Below are positions 1 to 8,288 of a stretch of 64,000 nt of DNA, one piece after another. The notes beneath the pieces are model-generated. The model saw nothing but the letters and a program-made list of their open reading frames with translations, did no database searches and was not told the origin of the DNA. This stretch comes from Nitratireductor aquimarinus (GTDB taxonomy: Bacteria; Pseudomonadota; Alphaproteobacteria; Rhizobiales; Rhizobiaceae). Location of the stretch: positions 124,001-188,000 of the forward strand of contig NZ_CP177240.1 of assembly GCF_046773475.1 (NCBI RefSeq), in the 5' to 3' direction. The first letter of the stretch is position 1; each line of letters opens with the position of its first letter. A program made the translations under genes and the position numbers.

Positions 1-559
1 GCGGTAGGTCGGCATTGCCGTTCTTTAGGGTGATCACCAGATCACCATTCTGCTCTTCGATCCGCTCGATGTCTTCGAGAAGGCCGAGGGCGGCGGATTT
101 GGAATCCTTGTCGGAATGGCGGCGCAGTGTCTGCACCACGTCGTTCATCGCAAGCGGGCTGCCGTCATGGAAGCGCACATCCTGGCGCAGCTTGAAGGTC
201 CAGACTTTCGCGTCTGCGGACGAGCTCCAGCTTTCAGCAAGCGAAGGCAGCGCCTCGCCGCTCTGGGGATCGGTGGTCACCAGACGGTCGCCCCAGGTGA
301 AGCCGACCACGAACATGGTGCTGCCGGAATAAGTGCCGGGGTCGAGAATGTCGGTGGTCTGGCCGCCGTCGAGGCCGAGCTTCAGATGCCCGCCGCGCTG
401 GGGCTTTTCATCGGCGGCACGTGCGTTTGAAGGCAGAAGGAGGCCGGAAGCGCTCAGCACGAACCCTGCAGCGGCAGCAGAACCCAGAAAACGGCGTCGG
501 CCGAGGTCTTGCACGTTGTCGTGAGATGTCTTGCAGGTGGCGGGTATGCGATTTTTCAT
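1..559 (-). CDS. ABC transporter substrate-binding protein, family 5 (dipeptide/oligopeptide type), N-terminal part
   Basis: The gene starts at an ATG at 559 and runs off the left edge, leaving 186 codons visible. The N-terminus is a Tat-type signal: twin arginine RRRFLG at residues 21-26, a hydrophobic stretch and a likely cut after NARA near residue 49. The mature part shows typical family 5 features: a start rich in Gly and Lys (RGGHLKLGL), then GEALPSLAESW and a FKLRQDVRFHDGSPL segment, the usual 'lead complex and charged peptide' landmarks. It should be a periplasmic receptor for a peptide, opine or glycoside ABC importer whose other genes would lie outside the window. A GAAGGA ribosome site lies about 10 bases upstream. 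It is divergent from the XRE-like regulator at 763, which probably controls it. The substrate is unknown. Confidence 0.9.
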   Translation of the reverse strand, partial: MKNRIPATCKTSHDNVQDLGRRRFLGSAAAAGFVLSASGLLLPSNARAADEKPQRGGHLKLGLDGGQTTDILDPGTYSGSTMFVVGFTWGDRLVTTDPQSGEALPSLAESWSSSADAKVWTFKLRQDVRFHDGSPLAMNDVVQTLRRHSDKDSKSAALGLLEDIERIEEQNGDLVITLKNGNADLP

Positions 560-720
560 CCGAGCGATTTTCCTTCGTTTTTCTTGTCGTCGTGCGGTCC
601 CGGCGGCGATTTTCATGGCAAAACCGTCCCCGGTGCATGAAATGCGGACGGGGATTCGCGCTGGGATTGTTTGAGGTGGGACGTGTGTAGGAGGGTTGCG
701 ATTGCGTCTCAATTTCGTAT

Positions 721-750
721 GTTGACGCTAACTGACGCTAGTTGAAGCTA
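721..750. promoter_or_regulatory. Three tandem imperfect 10-bp repeats (candidate operator)
   Basis: Three consecutive decamers, gttgacgcta, actgacgcta and gttgaagcta, lie end to end just upstream of the ATG at 763, in the divergent region between the binding protein and the XRE-like regulator. A 10-bp period places the repeats on one face of the helix, as expected for cooperative binding of a regulator, probably the adjacent one acting on itself and on the divergent gene. This is read directly from sequence; the function is inferred. Confidence 0.45.
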
Positions 751-762
751 TTTCGCCTGTTT

Positions 763-1557
763 ATGTTCACTGATCGCACCAATTTTGCCGCGAACCTGCG
801 CTTCGCATGCAGCACGCATCCATCCGTTGCGGGCGTGTGCCGCGAAATCGGGATAAACCGGCAGCAATTCAACAGATATCTTTCGGGCCAGACCCTGCCA
901 TCTGCGTACAATACGGGCCTTATCGCGCGTTATTTCGGCATTTCGGCGGAAGATTTCGAATTGTCGGAAATGCGCTTCAGGGCCATGTTCGAGTCCCCCG
1001 ATGGCGCCGGTCCGCGCGCGGCTGACACGCCTCTGAGCGAGGCTTTTCCGGGCGACATGCGCCGATTGCGCGCATATCTCGGTTATTACGAACTTTTTCA
1101 CAAAAGCCTGTCCTGGCCGGGCAAAATCGTGCGCAGTTGCGCCCGGCTGCGTGAGCGCGACGGTCAGGTGGAAGTGAAAACCGTCGAGCGCATGTACGAT
1201 CAGGAACAGGAGTTCCGGCAGGTCTCCAAATATCTGGGACAGGCCGCTTTCTGGCGCAACCGGCTGTTCATCGTGGAACGCGGGCTGGGGCAGCAGCCCA
1301 TTGTCTGCGAAACGATTCTGATGCCGTTCGGCGAATATCAGCGCAACTATCTGCGCGGGGTTACCATCGGCGTGTCCTGGCGGCGCGAAAACCTGCCTTA
1401 TAGCGGGCGAACGATCTGGCGTTCCGTCGGCTCCGACCCGGATCTGCGGCGGCTGTTGCAGAGCTGCGGTGTCCTGTCGGAGAAATCACGCAAGCTGCCG
1501 CTTCCCGTCCGGCGTTATCTAAACGAACCGGAAAACGAGGCCGTGACTGCCTCCTGA
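763..1557 (+). CDS. XRE-like helix-turn-helix transcriptional regulator
   Basis: A 264-residue protein. I chose the ATG at 763; an in-frame TTG at 742 lies inside the tandem repeat. Residues about 15-60 form a Cro/C1-type helix-turn-helix: a segment with VAGVCREIGINRQQFNRYL, then a short linker and LIARYFGI, the pattern of regulators that read a lambda-like operator. The remaining 200 residues contain no domain I recognise by eye and presumably sense a ligand or mediate dimerisation. It is divergent from the substrate-binding protein gene at 559, so it is likely its local regulator. No enzyme motif is visible. Confidence 0.75.
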   Translation: MFTDRTNFAANLRFACSTHPSVAGVCREIGINRQQFNRYLSGQTLPSAYNTGLIARYFGISAEDFELSEMRFRAMFESPDGAGPRAADTPLSEAFPGDMRRLRAYLGYYELFHKSLSWPGKIVRSCARLRERDGQVEVKTVERMYDQEQEFRQVSKYLGQAAFWRNRLFIVERGLGQQPIVCETILMPFGEYQRNYLRGVTIGVSWRRENLPYSGRTIWRSVGSDPDLRRLLQSCGVLSEKSRKLPLPVRRYLNEPENEAVTAS

Positions 1558-1567
1558 GGCTGGGCGG

Positions 1568-2536
1568 CTAGAGGCCGGACAGGGCAAGAATCTCCTCGGC
1601 TGTCGCTTCATTCGTGATCAGGCAGTTTACCAGCCTGCCGCGCAGCGCGGCACGAATGGCCGTAACGCGGCTTGATCCCGCCGCCAGACAATAGACGCGC
1701 CGTCCCTTCCGTCTTGTGAGCGGCACACTGTTCACCCGGTCATTGGCCAGACCCTCGATCAGGCGGCCTTCCGCGTTGAAGATCCAGCCGGTCATCTCGC
1801 CCACCGCCCCGGCCGCGATGTAGCTGTCGACCTCCTTCTGCGACATGAGCCCGTCGACCAGAAGCGGGGCGTCGGGGCCGATATTTCCAAGCCCGACAAA
1901 GGTGACTTCCGCCTCCCGTGCAAGCCGGTGTATCTGCTTCACCGTATCGAGCTCACGATAGACTTCACGCTCCCGCGCCGAGCGGGCATAGATGGGGAGC
2001 GGCATGGGGTAGTGCCCGGCATTGATCCGGTCTGCCAGCCGCACGACCACGTTGAAGCGGGTCGAGAGGCCGCCGGGCATCATGTGCCCGAGCAGGGCCA
2101 CCACTGTGTGGTCCGGGCGGTTCATCGGCGTCAGCTCTTCCACGCAGGCGCGCAGGGTGCGGCCCGTGCCGACGGCGATCACCCGCCCGCGCACGGCGGA
2201 GAGTTCGCGCTCCATGGCCCGCGCGCCGGCTTCGGCCAGTCCCGCAACCGGGCTCGTCTCGCCGGGAGCAGAGGGAACCACGTCGCAGGCTTCCAGCCCG
2301 AAGGCGCGGGTCAGGCGGTCCGCCAGTTCCATGCAGCGCATGATGGGATGTTCCAGACGAATCCGGATCAGTTTTTCGCGCAGGGCCATGGCGACGAGAC
2401 GCTGTGCCGTCTGCCGCGAAACACCCATGGTTCTGGCGATCTCGTCCTGCTTGTAGCCGGCGATGTAATAGAGCCAGCCGGCCCGCGCGGCGTCGTCCAG
2501 CCGTTCCGAATAATTGTCGCCTGTGGAATTTCTCAT
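1568..2536 (-). CDS. SorC/DeoR-type sugar-binding transcriptional regulator
   Basis: A 322-residue protein with the SorC-family layout: an N-terminal helix-turn-helix at about residues 20-50 (YKQDEIARTMGVSRQTAQRL) and a C-terminal sugar-phosphate-binding domain of about 260 residues with the family landmarks VIAVGTGRTL, FVGLGNIG and a C-terminal AAGSSR segment. Members of this family are repressors or activators released or activated by a phosphorylated sugar or polyol. It is divergent from the ugp-type operon at 2744, with about 200 bases of shared control region. Glycerol 3-phosphate or a related phosphate ester is a reasonable but unproven effector. It is convergent with the XRE-like gene, 10 bases apart. 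Confidence 0.9.
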   Translation of the reverse strand: MRNSTGDNYSERLDDAARAGWLYYIAGYKQDEIARTMGVSRQTAQRLVAMALREKLIRIRLEHPIMRCMELADRLTRAFGLEACDVVPSAPGETSPVAGLAEAGARAMERELSAVRGRVIAVGTGRTLRACVEELTPMNRPDHTVVALLGHMMPGGLSTRFNVVVRLADRINAGHYPMPLPIYARSAREREVYRELDTVKQIHRLAREAEVTFVGLGNIGPDAPLLVDGLMSQKEVDSYIAAGAVGEMTGWIFNAEGRLIEGLANDRVNSVPLTRRKGRRVYCLAAGSSRVTAIRAALRGRLVNCLITNEATAEEILALSGL

Positions 2537-2578
2537 TTTGAAAAACGCAGCCTTTTCAATTCTTTGGAATGCGTCATC

Positions 2579-2631
2579 GGCTGCACGAAGCAGCCGGTGA
2601 GCATTTGCCCAGCATGACCGACAAATGTCTC
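2579..2631. promoter_or_regulatory. Inverted repeats between sorC-type gene and ugpB (candidate operator)
   Basis: A perfect 6-bp inverted repeat (GGCTGC, 5-base loop, GCAGCC) lies at 2579-2595. A second, spaced one follows: CATTTG at 2602-2607 and CAAATG at 2622-2627, extended outward by GAG/CTC with one offset base. They sit midway between the two divergent start codons, where a SorC-family operator would be expected. Confidence 0.4.
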
Positions 2632-2743
2632 AGGCCTGTAACAATGGACGCCTAATTCCTCGGCCATGTCGCTGCCCGGCAAACCAGCCACCGATGTTCT
2701 GGGGCGCAAGTGGCGACGTCACCAGATCCCGATGGAGAACGAC

Positions 2744-4072
2744 ATGCCGACCTTTTTCCGAACCGCAGCCGCCCTCGGCCTTGCCGGGCTGCTGACCACA
2801 GTGGCCCAGGGCGCGCTCGCTCAGGACAAGACCTCGATCGAGTGGTGGTACGCCAATGGCGGCCGCATCGAAGAGGCCATCCAGACGATGATTTCCGACT
2901 TCAACGAGAGTCAGGACAAGTATGAGGTCGTCGGCGTCCGCAAGGGCAATTACGAGGAAACCTTTGCGGCGATGATCGCGGCCTACCGGGCAGGCAAGCA
3001 TCCGGCCATCATTCAGGCGACCGAGCGCAGCGTTCTGACCATGCTGCACTCCAACGCCATCGTGCCGGTGAACACGCTGATGGAAGACAATGGCATCGAC
3101 ATGAAGAAGGATGATTTCCTTCCTTCGGTCGCCGCCTATTACGTGGTCGACGACAAGGTGAACGCACTGCCGTTCAACTCGTCCACCGGCATCATGTGGT
3201 ACAATGCAGACCACTTCAAAGCCGCCGGTTACGACGCCCCCGCCGAGACGTGGGACGCCTTCGAAGAGCAGCTCTACGCCCTGAAGGACAAGGGTGTCAC
3301 CGAGTGCGCGATGGTCCTGAACTCGGATTATGTCTGGTCGCTGATCGAGGCCTATTCCACCATCAACGATCAGCCTTTCGGCACGCAGGCCAATGGCCGC
3401 GACGGGCTCGACACCGAGTATGTCTATAACACCACCATGGTGACCAAACAGGCCGAGCGCCTGAAAAAGTGGGTCGATGACGGCATCGTCCAGCTTTCGG
3501 GGCAGGGCGCATCGCCAAGCCAGCTTTTCAACTCCGGCACCTGCTCCACCTGGTCCGCTTCCACCGCAAGCCATGCAGGCGTGGAAGCCGAGGCGCAGTT
3601 CGACTGGAGCGCGACGATGCAGCCCTACGAGGCCGGTGTCGAGCCGAAGAACTCGAACCTTGGCGGCGCTGCCCTGTGGGTTCTGAAAGGCAAGGAAGAC
3701 GCCGAATACGAAGCGGCGGCTGCCTTCCTGGAATATGTCGCACAGCCTGACACGCAGGCCTGGTGGAGCGCAACGACCGGCTACATTCCGGTGACGCATG
3801 CAGCCTATGACAAGCTGAAGACGGACGGCTTCTTCAAGGAGCACCCGACCCGCGAGATCGCCCTCTTGCAGCTCACGCGCGGCGGCGAGCCGAGCGACAA
3901 TTCCTGGGGCATGCGCTTCGGCAATTCCAACCAGTGGTGGGCGGTGATTCAGGAAGAACTGCAGGCTGCCTTCACCGGCCAGAAGACCGTTCAGGAAGCG
4001 CTGGATTCCTCCGTTGAACGCGGCAACAAGATCCTGCGTCAGTACGAGCAGCTCAATGCCGGCGTCAATTAA
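2744..4072 (+). CDS. ugpB: sn-Glycerol-3-phosphate-type ABC transporter substrate-binding protein
   Basis: A 442-residue periplasmic binding protein. I chose the ATG at 2744 because GGAGAA lies 5-7 bases upstream and because it begins a clean Sec signal peptide (hydrophobic core, cut after ALA at residue 26); starts at 2666 or 2732 would add a charged leader. The mature protein matches the UgpB branch of family 1 binding proteins: GNYEETFAAMIAAYRAG, then PFNSSTGIMWYNADHFKAAG, and later the W-rich ligand-lobe motif ending GNSNQWW. UgpB collects glycerol 3-phosphate or glycerophosphodiesters for the permease UgpA/UgpE. It is the first gene of the operon and is followed by a stable hairpin. The exact ligand is inferred from family and neighbours (ugpQ, phoD-like gene). 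Confidence 0.9.
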   Translation: MPTFFRTAAALGLAGLLTTVAQGALAQDKTSIEWWYANGGRIEEAIQTMISDFNESQDKYEVVGVRKGNYEETFAAMIAAYRAGKHPAIIQATERSVLTMLHSNAIVPVNTLMEDNGIDMKKDDFLPSVAAYYVVDDKVNALPFNSSTGIMWYNADHFKAAGYDAPAETWDAFEEQLYALKDKGVTECAMVLNSDYVWSLIEAYSTINDQPFGTQANGRDGLDTEYVYNTTMVTKQAERLKKWVDDGIVQLSGQGASPSQLFNSGTCSTWSASTASHAGVEAEAQFDWSATMQPYEAGVEPKNSNLGGAALWVLKGKEDAEYEAAAAFLEYVAQPDTQAWWSATTGYIPVTHAAYDKLKTDGFFKEHPTREIALLQLTRGGEPSDNSWGMRFGNSNQWWAVIQEELQAAFTGQKTVQEALDSSVERGNKILRQYEQLNAGVN

Positions 4073-4088
4073 TCCGGCACATCAAGGA

Positions 4089-4106
4089 GGGCGCCTTGCG
4101 GCGCCC
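4089..4106 (+). terminator. Intercistronic hairpin after ugpB
   Basis: A perfect 7-bp stem GGGCGCC/GGCGCCC with the loop TTGC lies 17 bases after the ugpB stop and is followed by TCTCTTC. It may act as an attenuator or as a 3' stabiliser that lets ugpB be made in excess over the permease genes. Confidence 0.65.
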
Positions 4107-4139
4107 TCTCTTCCCGCCTCGCGGCTGCTGCTCGCCCGG

Positions 4140-5048
4140 ATGCTCCGGGATGATGGTACGGGGCTGAAGAAGGCGCATTACACCCAGACCTGGCTCGCCG
4201 GGCTTCTATTGTCGCCGCAGCTTCTGATCCTGCTGTTCTTCTTCTTCATCCCCTCGTTCAAGGCGCTGTCTCTGGCCTTTGTCCAGGTCGACCCCTTTGG
4301 CGGGCGGGAGATCTTTGTCGGGTTGCAGAATTTCGTCGATCTCTTTTCCGACCCCTCCTATCGCAAGAGCGCCTGGCTGACCCTCTGGTTCACCATCGTG
4401 CAGAACATTGCGACGCTCGGGATTGCCGGCGTTCTGGCTTTCGCCACGGACCAGATCATTCGCGGGCAGGTCGGTTATCGCAGCGTGCTTCTTCTGCCCT
4501 ACGCCATTGCTCCCGTGATTTCCGGCGGCATCTGGGCCTATCTGTTCAATCCGGCCATCGGTCCGGCGGCCTCGGCCCTGCATGCGATGGGCGTGCCATG
4601 GGACCCGAACCTGCGCCCCAGCGATGCGTTGATCCTGATCACCATTTCGGCGGTGTGGAAACACATCTGCTACGACTACATCTTTCTGGCCGCCGCAATG
4701 CTCGCCGTGCCGCAGAGCCTGCGCGAAGCCGCCGCCATTGACGGCGCAGGGCCGCTCGAACGTTTCCGCACGATCAGCCTGCCGCTGATTGCGCCGGTGG
4801 TGATGTATCTCTTCATCATCAACATGGTCTACGGCCTGTTCGACACGTTCAGCATCATTGATGCGGTGACCGCCGGTGGACCCGCTGGCTCGACCTCCAC
4901 CCTTGTCTACAAGGTCTATCAGGACGGCTTCATCATGATGAATCTCGGCTCCTCGGCCGCGCAGAGCATCGTGCTCATGGTGCTGGCGGTGCTGTTCACC
5001 GTGCTGCAGTTCCGCGCCATGGACCGCAAAGTCAATTATCAGGTGTGA
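4140..5048 (+). CDS. ugpA: Glycerol-3-phosphate-type ABC transporter permease UgpA
   Basis: About 302 residues if it starts at the ATG at 4140; the open frame continues upstream through the hairpin, so the start is uncertain and its ribosome site is weak. Six membrane spans are apparent, beginning with a hydrophobic segment rich in Leu and Phe (LLSPQLLILLFFFFIPS). The cytoplasmic EAA loop that docks on the ATPase is clear: EAAAIDGAGPLERFRTISLP. The ending MDRKVNYQV is typical of UgpA. It pairs with UgpE, three bases downstream, to form the channel fed by UgpB. The inferred substrates are glycerol 3-phosphate and glycerophosphodiesters. Confidence 0.88.
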   Translation: MLRDDGTGLKKAHYTQTWLAGLLLSPQLLILLFFFFIPSFKALSLAFVQVDPFGGREIFVGLQNFVDLFSDPSYRKSAWLTLWFTIVQNIATLGIAGVLAFATDQIIRGQVGYRSVLLLPYAIAPVISGGIWAYLFNPAIGPAASALHAMGVPWDPNLRPSDALILITISAVWKHICYDYIFLAAAMLAVPQSLREAAAIDGAGPLERFRTISLPLIAPVVMYLFIINMVYGLFDTFSIIDAVTAGGPAGSTSTLVYKVYQDGFIMMNLGSSAAQSIVLMVLAVLFTVLQFRAMDRKVNYQV

Positions 5049-5051
5049 TCC

Positions 5052-5975
5052 ATGATCGAACGCAATCCCGTTCTGAACGTCATCTGCCACCTTATCCTGA
5101 TTGCCGGCGCGCTGATGGTCTGCGCGCCGCTCTACTTCGCCTTCGTCGCAGGCTCGCACACCGGCGCGGAAATGGCGCAGGTGCCGCAGCCCATGCTGCC
5201 GGGCTCCAGCTTTGTGGATAATCTCGTCACGGCCTGGGAAAAGGCGGATTTCGGCCGCGCCTTCGTGAACACGCTGATCGTCACGATGGTGATCGTCGTG
5301 GGCAAGATCGTGCTGTCGATCCTGGCCGGTTTCGCCGTCACCTATTTCCGCTTTCCCTTCCGCATGACCGCATTCTGGCTGATCTTTATGTCGCTGATGC
5401 TGCCGGTGGAGGTGCGCATCGTGCCGACCTATGAGGCGGTTGCCGATGTGGCCGGTCCGCTGCGCTGGTTCCTCGATGTGACGGGGCTTTCCGCGCTCAT
5501 CAACTGGACCACCGGCATCGAGATCAATGCCGGACTGGATTTCAGCATGATCGACACCTATGCGGGCCTGACCCTGCCGCTGATCGCCTCAGCGACGGCC
5601 GTGTTCCTGTTCCGGCAGTTCTTCCTGACGGTGCCGGACGATCTGTGCGAAGCCTCCAAGCTGGATGGGGCGGGGCCGATCAAGTTCCTGTTCGATGTCG
5701 TGCTGCCGCTCTCGGTGCCCAACATCGCAGCGCTCGCCATCATTCTCTTCGTGTTCGGCTGGAACCAGTATCTGTGGCCGCTGCTGTTCACCACCAAGAC
5801 CGAAATGACGACCGCGATCATCGCCCTGAAGGGGCTTCTGCCGGGGCCGGACGATCCGTCCGACTGGTGGAGCTACGCCATGGCGGCGTCCTTCATCGTG
5901 ATGCTCCCGCCGACCGTCGTCATCCTCACACTGCAACGCTGGTTCGCACGCGGACTGGTGGATGCCGGGAAGTGA
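5052..5975 (+). CDS. ugpE: Glycerol-3-phosphate-type ABC transporter permease UgpE
   Basis: A 307-residue inner-membrane permease with an N-terminal span (VICHLILIAGALMVCAPLYF) and further spans around residues 75-100, 110-130, 180-200, 220-240 and 265-285. The EAA loop reads EASKLDGAGPIKFLFDVVLP. It is the partner of UgpA, starting three bases after its stop, and is followed 28 bases later by ugpQ. No ATPase gene of the UgpC/MalK type follows, although one is required; it must be supplied from elsewhere in the genome. Confidence 0.9.
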   Translation: MIERNPVLNVICHLILIAGALMVCAPLYFAFVAGSHTGAEMAQVPQPMLPGSSFVDNLVTAWEKADFGRAFVNTLIVTMVIVVGKIVLSILAGFAVTYFRFPFRMTAFWLIFMSLMLPVEVRIVPTYEAVADVAGPLRWFLDVTGLSALINWTTGIEINAGLDFSMIDTYAGLTLPLIASATAVFLFRQFFLTVPDDLCEASKLDGAGPIKFLFDVVLPLSVPNIAALAIILFVFGWNQYLWPLLFTTKTEMTTAIIALKGLLPGPDDPSDWWSYAMAASFIVMLPPTVVILTLQRWFARGLVDAGK

Positions 5976-6003
5976 TCCCGAACAATTCCTGAAAGGACAA
6001 ATC

Positions 6004-6762
6004 ATGACTGGACTGATCGGCCACCGGGGCGGCCGCAATGTGTGGCCTGAAAACTCGCTCGACGGTTTCCGCAGGCTTCTCGATGTGCCTGTCGAAGGTG
6101 TCGAGTTCGATGTTCACCTGTCGGATGCGGGCGAGCTTCTCGTCATCCATGACGCCACGCTGGACCGCACGACCGAGGGCAGCGGCCCCTCCCGTGCGCT
6201 GACGCCTGAGGCGCGCACCACGCTGCGTCTGCGCGACAGCAATGAAGGCGTGCCGGTGCTTTCCGAAGTGCTGGAAATCTACGCCGACAGCACGCTCGAT
6301 CTTCACGTCGAGCTGAAAAATGACGGCGAGGGAAAGGCGTATCCCGGATTGCCGGCTCTTGTGCTCGCCGAGATCGACCGGCTGGGTCTGCGTGATCGCT
6401 GCTGCCTGACGAGCTTCGATCTCGATGTGCTGCGTGAATGCCGGGATCTCGCCCCGCAGATGCGCCGGCTCTGCTCCGTCAATGACAATTCGGCGCAGAA
6501 GCTAGGCGTGCGGGAGACCATCTCGGCAGCGGCTGAACTGGCCGATTATGTGGCGGTTCACAAGGACATGCTCTCCACGCACTGGGACTTGATCACCGCA
6601 CTGGTTCCGCTCTCCCGGCTTGGCGCGTGGGTTGCCAACACGCCGGAAGAGATAAACCGCTGGCTGGAGGCTGGTCCTGGCTTCATCACCACCGATGAGC
6701 CGGTGCTTGCCGACCGGCTGCGCCGCGCCCGTCTGGATGCCGGCGAGGCCGCGCAGGCATGA
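6004..6762 (+). CDS. ugpQ: Glycerophosphodiester phosphodiesterase
   Basis: A 252-residue GDPD-family enzyme without a signal peptide, so cytoplasmic like UgpQ. Catalytic landmarks are all present: GHRGGRNVWPENS near the N-terminus (the HR pair and the metal-binding Glu), EFDVHLSDAGELLVIHD (Glu-Asp pair and catalytic His) and LHVELKND (metal-binding Glu). It hydrolyses glycerophosphodiesters, such as deacylated phospholipids, to glycerol 3-phosphate and an alcohol. The start ATG at 6004 is preceded by GAAAGGA. It overlaps the next gene by ATGA. Its place after ugpE suggests that diesters are imported intact and cleaved inside. Confidence 0.92.
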   Translation: MTGLIGHRGGRNVWPENSLDGFRRLLDVPVEGVEFDVHLSDAGELLVIHDATLDRTTEGSGPSRALTPEARTTLRLRDSNEGVPVLSEVLEIYADSTLDLHVELKNDGEGKAYPGLPALVLAEIDRLGLRDRCCLTSFDLDVLRECRDLAPQMRRLCSVNDNSAQKLGVRETISAAAELADYVAVHKDMLSTHWDLITALVPLSRLGAWVANTPEEINRWLEAGPGFITTDEPVLADRLRRARLDAGEAAQA

Positions 6763-8288
6763 TCGACCGCAATCGACGCAGTCTGATCGCCGGCGGGCTT
6801 GCCGCCGCTGCGGTGTGGCCCGGCATGGGCCGCGCCCGTGCGGCGCGGTTCGAGGCGTACCCGTTTTCGCTCGGCGTCGCCTCCGGTTGTCCGCTGCCGG
6901 AGGGCGTGATCCTGTGGACGCGCCTCACATTCCCGGAACCACCGCCACCGGCCGATCCCTTTGCGCCGCTGGAGGTGATCCAGCGCGCGCCGGTGGATGT
7001 TTCGTGGGATGTGGCCGAGGACGAGCATTTCACCCGACCCGTGCGTTCCGGAACGGTGCGGGCCGTGCAGGAATTCGGTCATTCGGTGCATGTTCCGGTT
7101 ACGGGACTGCACCCCGGTCGCTGGTATTTCTATCGGTTCCGCGCAGGCGATGCGGTGAGCCCGGTGGGGCGCACCCGTACAGCGCCCGCGCAGGAAACCA
7201 TGGCCGACAGGCTTCGTTTCGCCTTCGCCTCGTGCCAGCAATATGAGCAGGGCTATTACGCTGCCTACCGGCATATGGCCGATGAGGACCTCGATCTCGT
7301 CGTGCATCTCGGCGATTACATCTATGAGCGCAGCTGGGGCGGAAACCTTGTGCGCCACCATGGAAGCGGCTGGCCGGCGCGGCTTGACGAATACCGCGCG
7401 CGCCATGCGCTCTATCGCTCTGACCCGAACCTGCAGGCCACCCATGCGGGGTTTCCCTGGCTGGTAATCTGGGACGATCATGAGGTCATCAACAATTATG
7501 GCGATGATGATGCACCCGATGCGCCTGCTGGAGAGCGCTTTCTTGAGCAGCGCCGCGCCGCCTATCAGGCCTGGTATGAGCATATGCCCGTGCCGCCGCA
7601 TGGCGGTGGGGACTTCAGCGAGTTCCGCATCTACGGCCAGCATGGTTTTGGCCAGCTTCTGGGCATCACCCTTCTGGATGTGCGCCAGTATCGCACGCCG
7701 GCAATGGTCGCCGGGCAGGGGGTTGCTCGGGCGGAAGGGAACTCGATGCTTGGCGCAGAGCAGGAGCGCTGGCTGGAAAAGACGCTGCCGGGCGCCCGCG
7801 CCAGATGGAACGTCATCGCACAGCCCACACTTCTGTCCGAGCGTGATCTGGAGCAGGGGGCGGGCACGCGCTACAGCCTTGATGGCTGGGACGGATACCG
7901 CGCCTCGCGCCGGCATCTGCTCGACAGCATCGAGGCGGCGCGGCTGGAAAACCCGCTGATCATCGGCGGTGATCTCCATGCCTATTTTGCCGCCGACGTG
8001 AAGCGCGATTTCGCGCAGCCGCAGAGCGAGACCGTGGCGACCGAGTTCGTGACCGGAGCCATCTCTTCCAATGCGCCAGGCCAGAAGAGCCTCGATGTGG
8101 CGCTTGCGGAAAACCCGCATCTCAAGCTGGCCTCGCGCGAGCATGGCTATGCGACCATGACGCTGACGCCCGATGGCGGACAATGCGACTTCGTCACCAT
8201 CGAAGACCGCAAGGATCCGGCGTCGCCTGCCAGCACCACCTACAGTTTCGCCCTGACCAGCGGGCAGCCCGGAGTGAACCGGATATGA
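6759..8288 (+). CDS. phoD: PhoD-like alkaline phosphatase/phosphodiesterase, Tat-exported
   Basis: A 509-residue secreted metallophosphoesterase. The N-terminus has a twin-arginine signal (NRRSLIAGG, then a hydrophobic run, cut after RARA near residue 29). An N-terminal Ig-like PhoD_N domain follows (LGVASGCPLPEGVILWTRL), then the PhoD catalytic domain from about residue 145 with HLGDYIYER, VIWDDHEVINNYGDD and IIGGDLHAY, which carry the Asp, Asn and His metal ligands. PhoD enzymes release phosphate from mono- and diesters outside the cytoplasm, usually with Ca and Fe. It overlaps ugpQ by ATGA and the HAD gene by ATGA, so all three are translationally coupled. Confidence 0.9.
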   Translation: MIDRNRRSLIAGGLAAAAVWPGMGRARAARFEAYPFSLGVASGCPLPEGVILWTRLTFPEPPPPADPFAPLEVIQRAPVDVSWDVAEDEHFTRPVRSGTVRAVQEFGHSVHVPVTGLHPGRWYFYRFRAGDAVSPVGRTRTAPAQETMADRLRFAFASCQQYEQGYYAAYRHMADEDLDLVVHLGDYIYERSWGGNLVRHHGSGWPARLDEYRARHALYRSDPNLQATHAGFPWLVIWDDHEVINNYGDDDAPDAPAGERFLEQRRAAYQAWYEHMPVPPHGGGDFSEFRIYGQHGFGQLLGITLLDVRQYRTPAMVAGQGVARAEGNSMLGAEQERWLEKTLPGARARWNVIAQPTLLSERDLEQGAGTRYSLDGWDGYRASRRHLLDSIEAARLENPLIIGGDLHAYFAADVKRDFAQPQSETVATEFVTGAISSNAPGQKSLDVALAENPHLKLASREHGYATMTLTPDGGQCDFVTIEDRKDPASPASTTYSFALTSGQPGVNRI

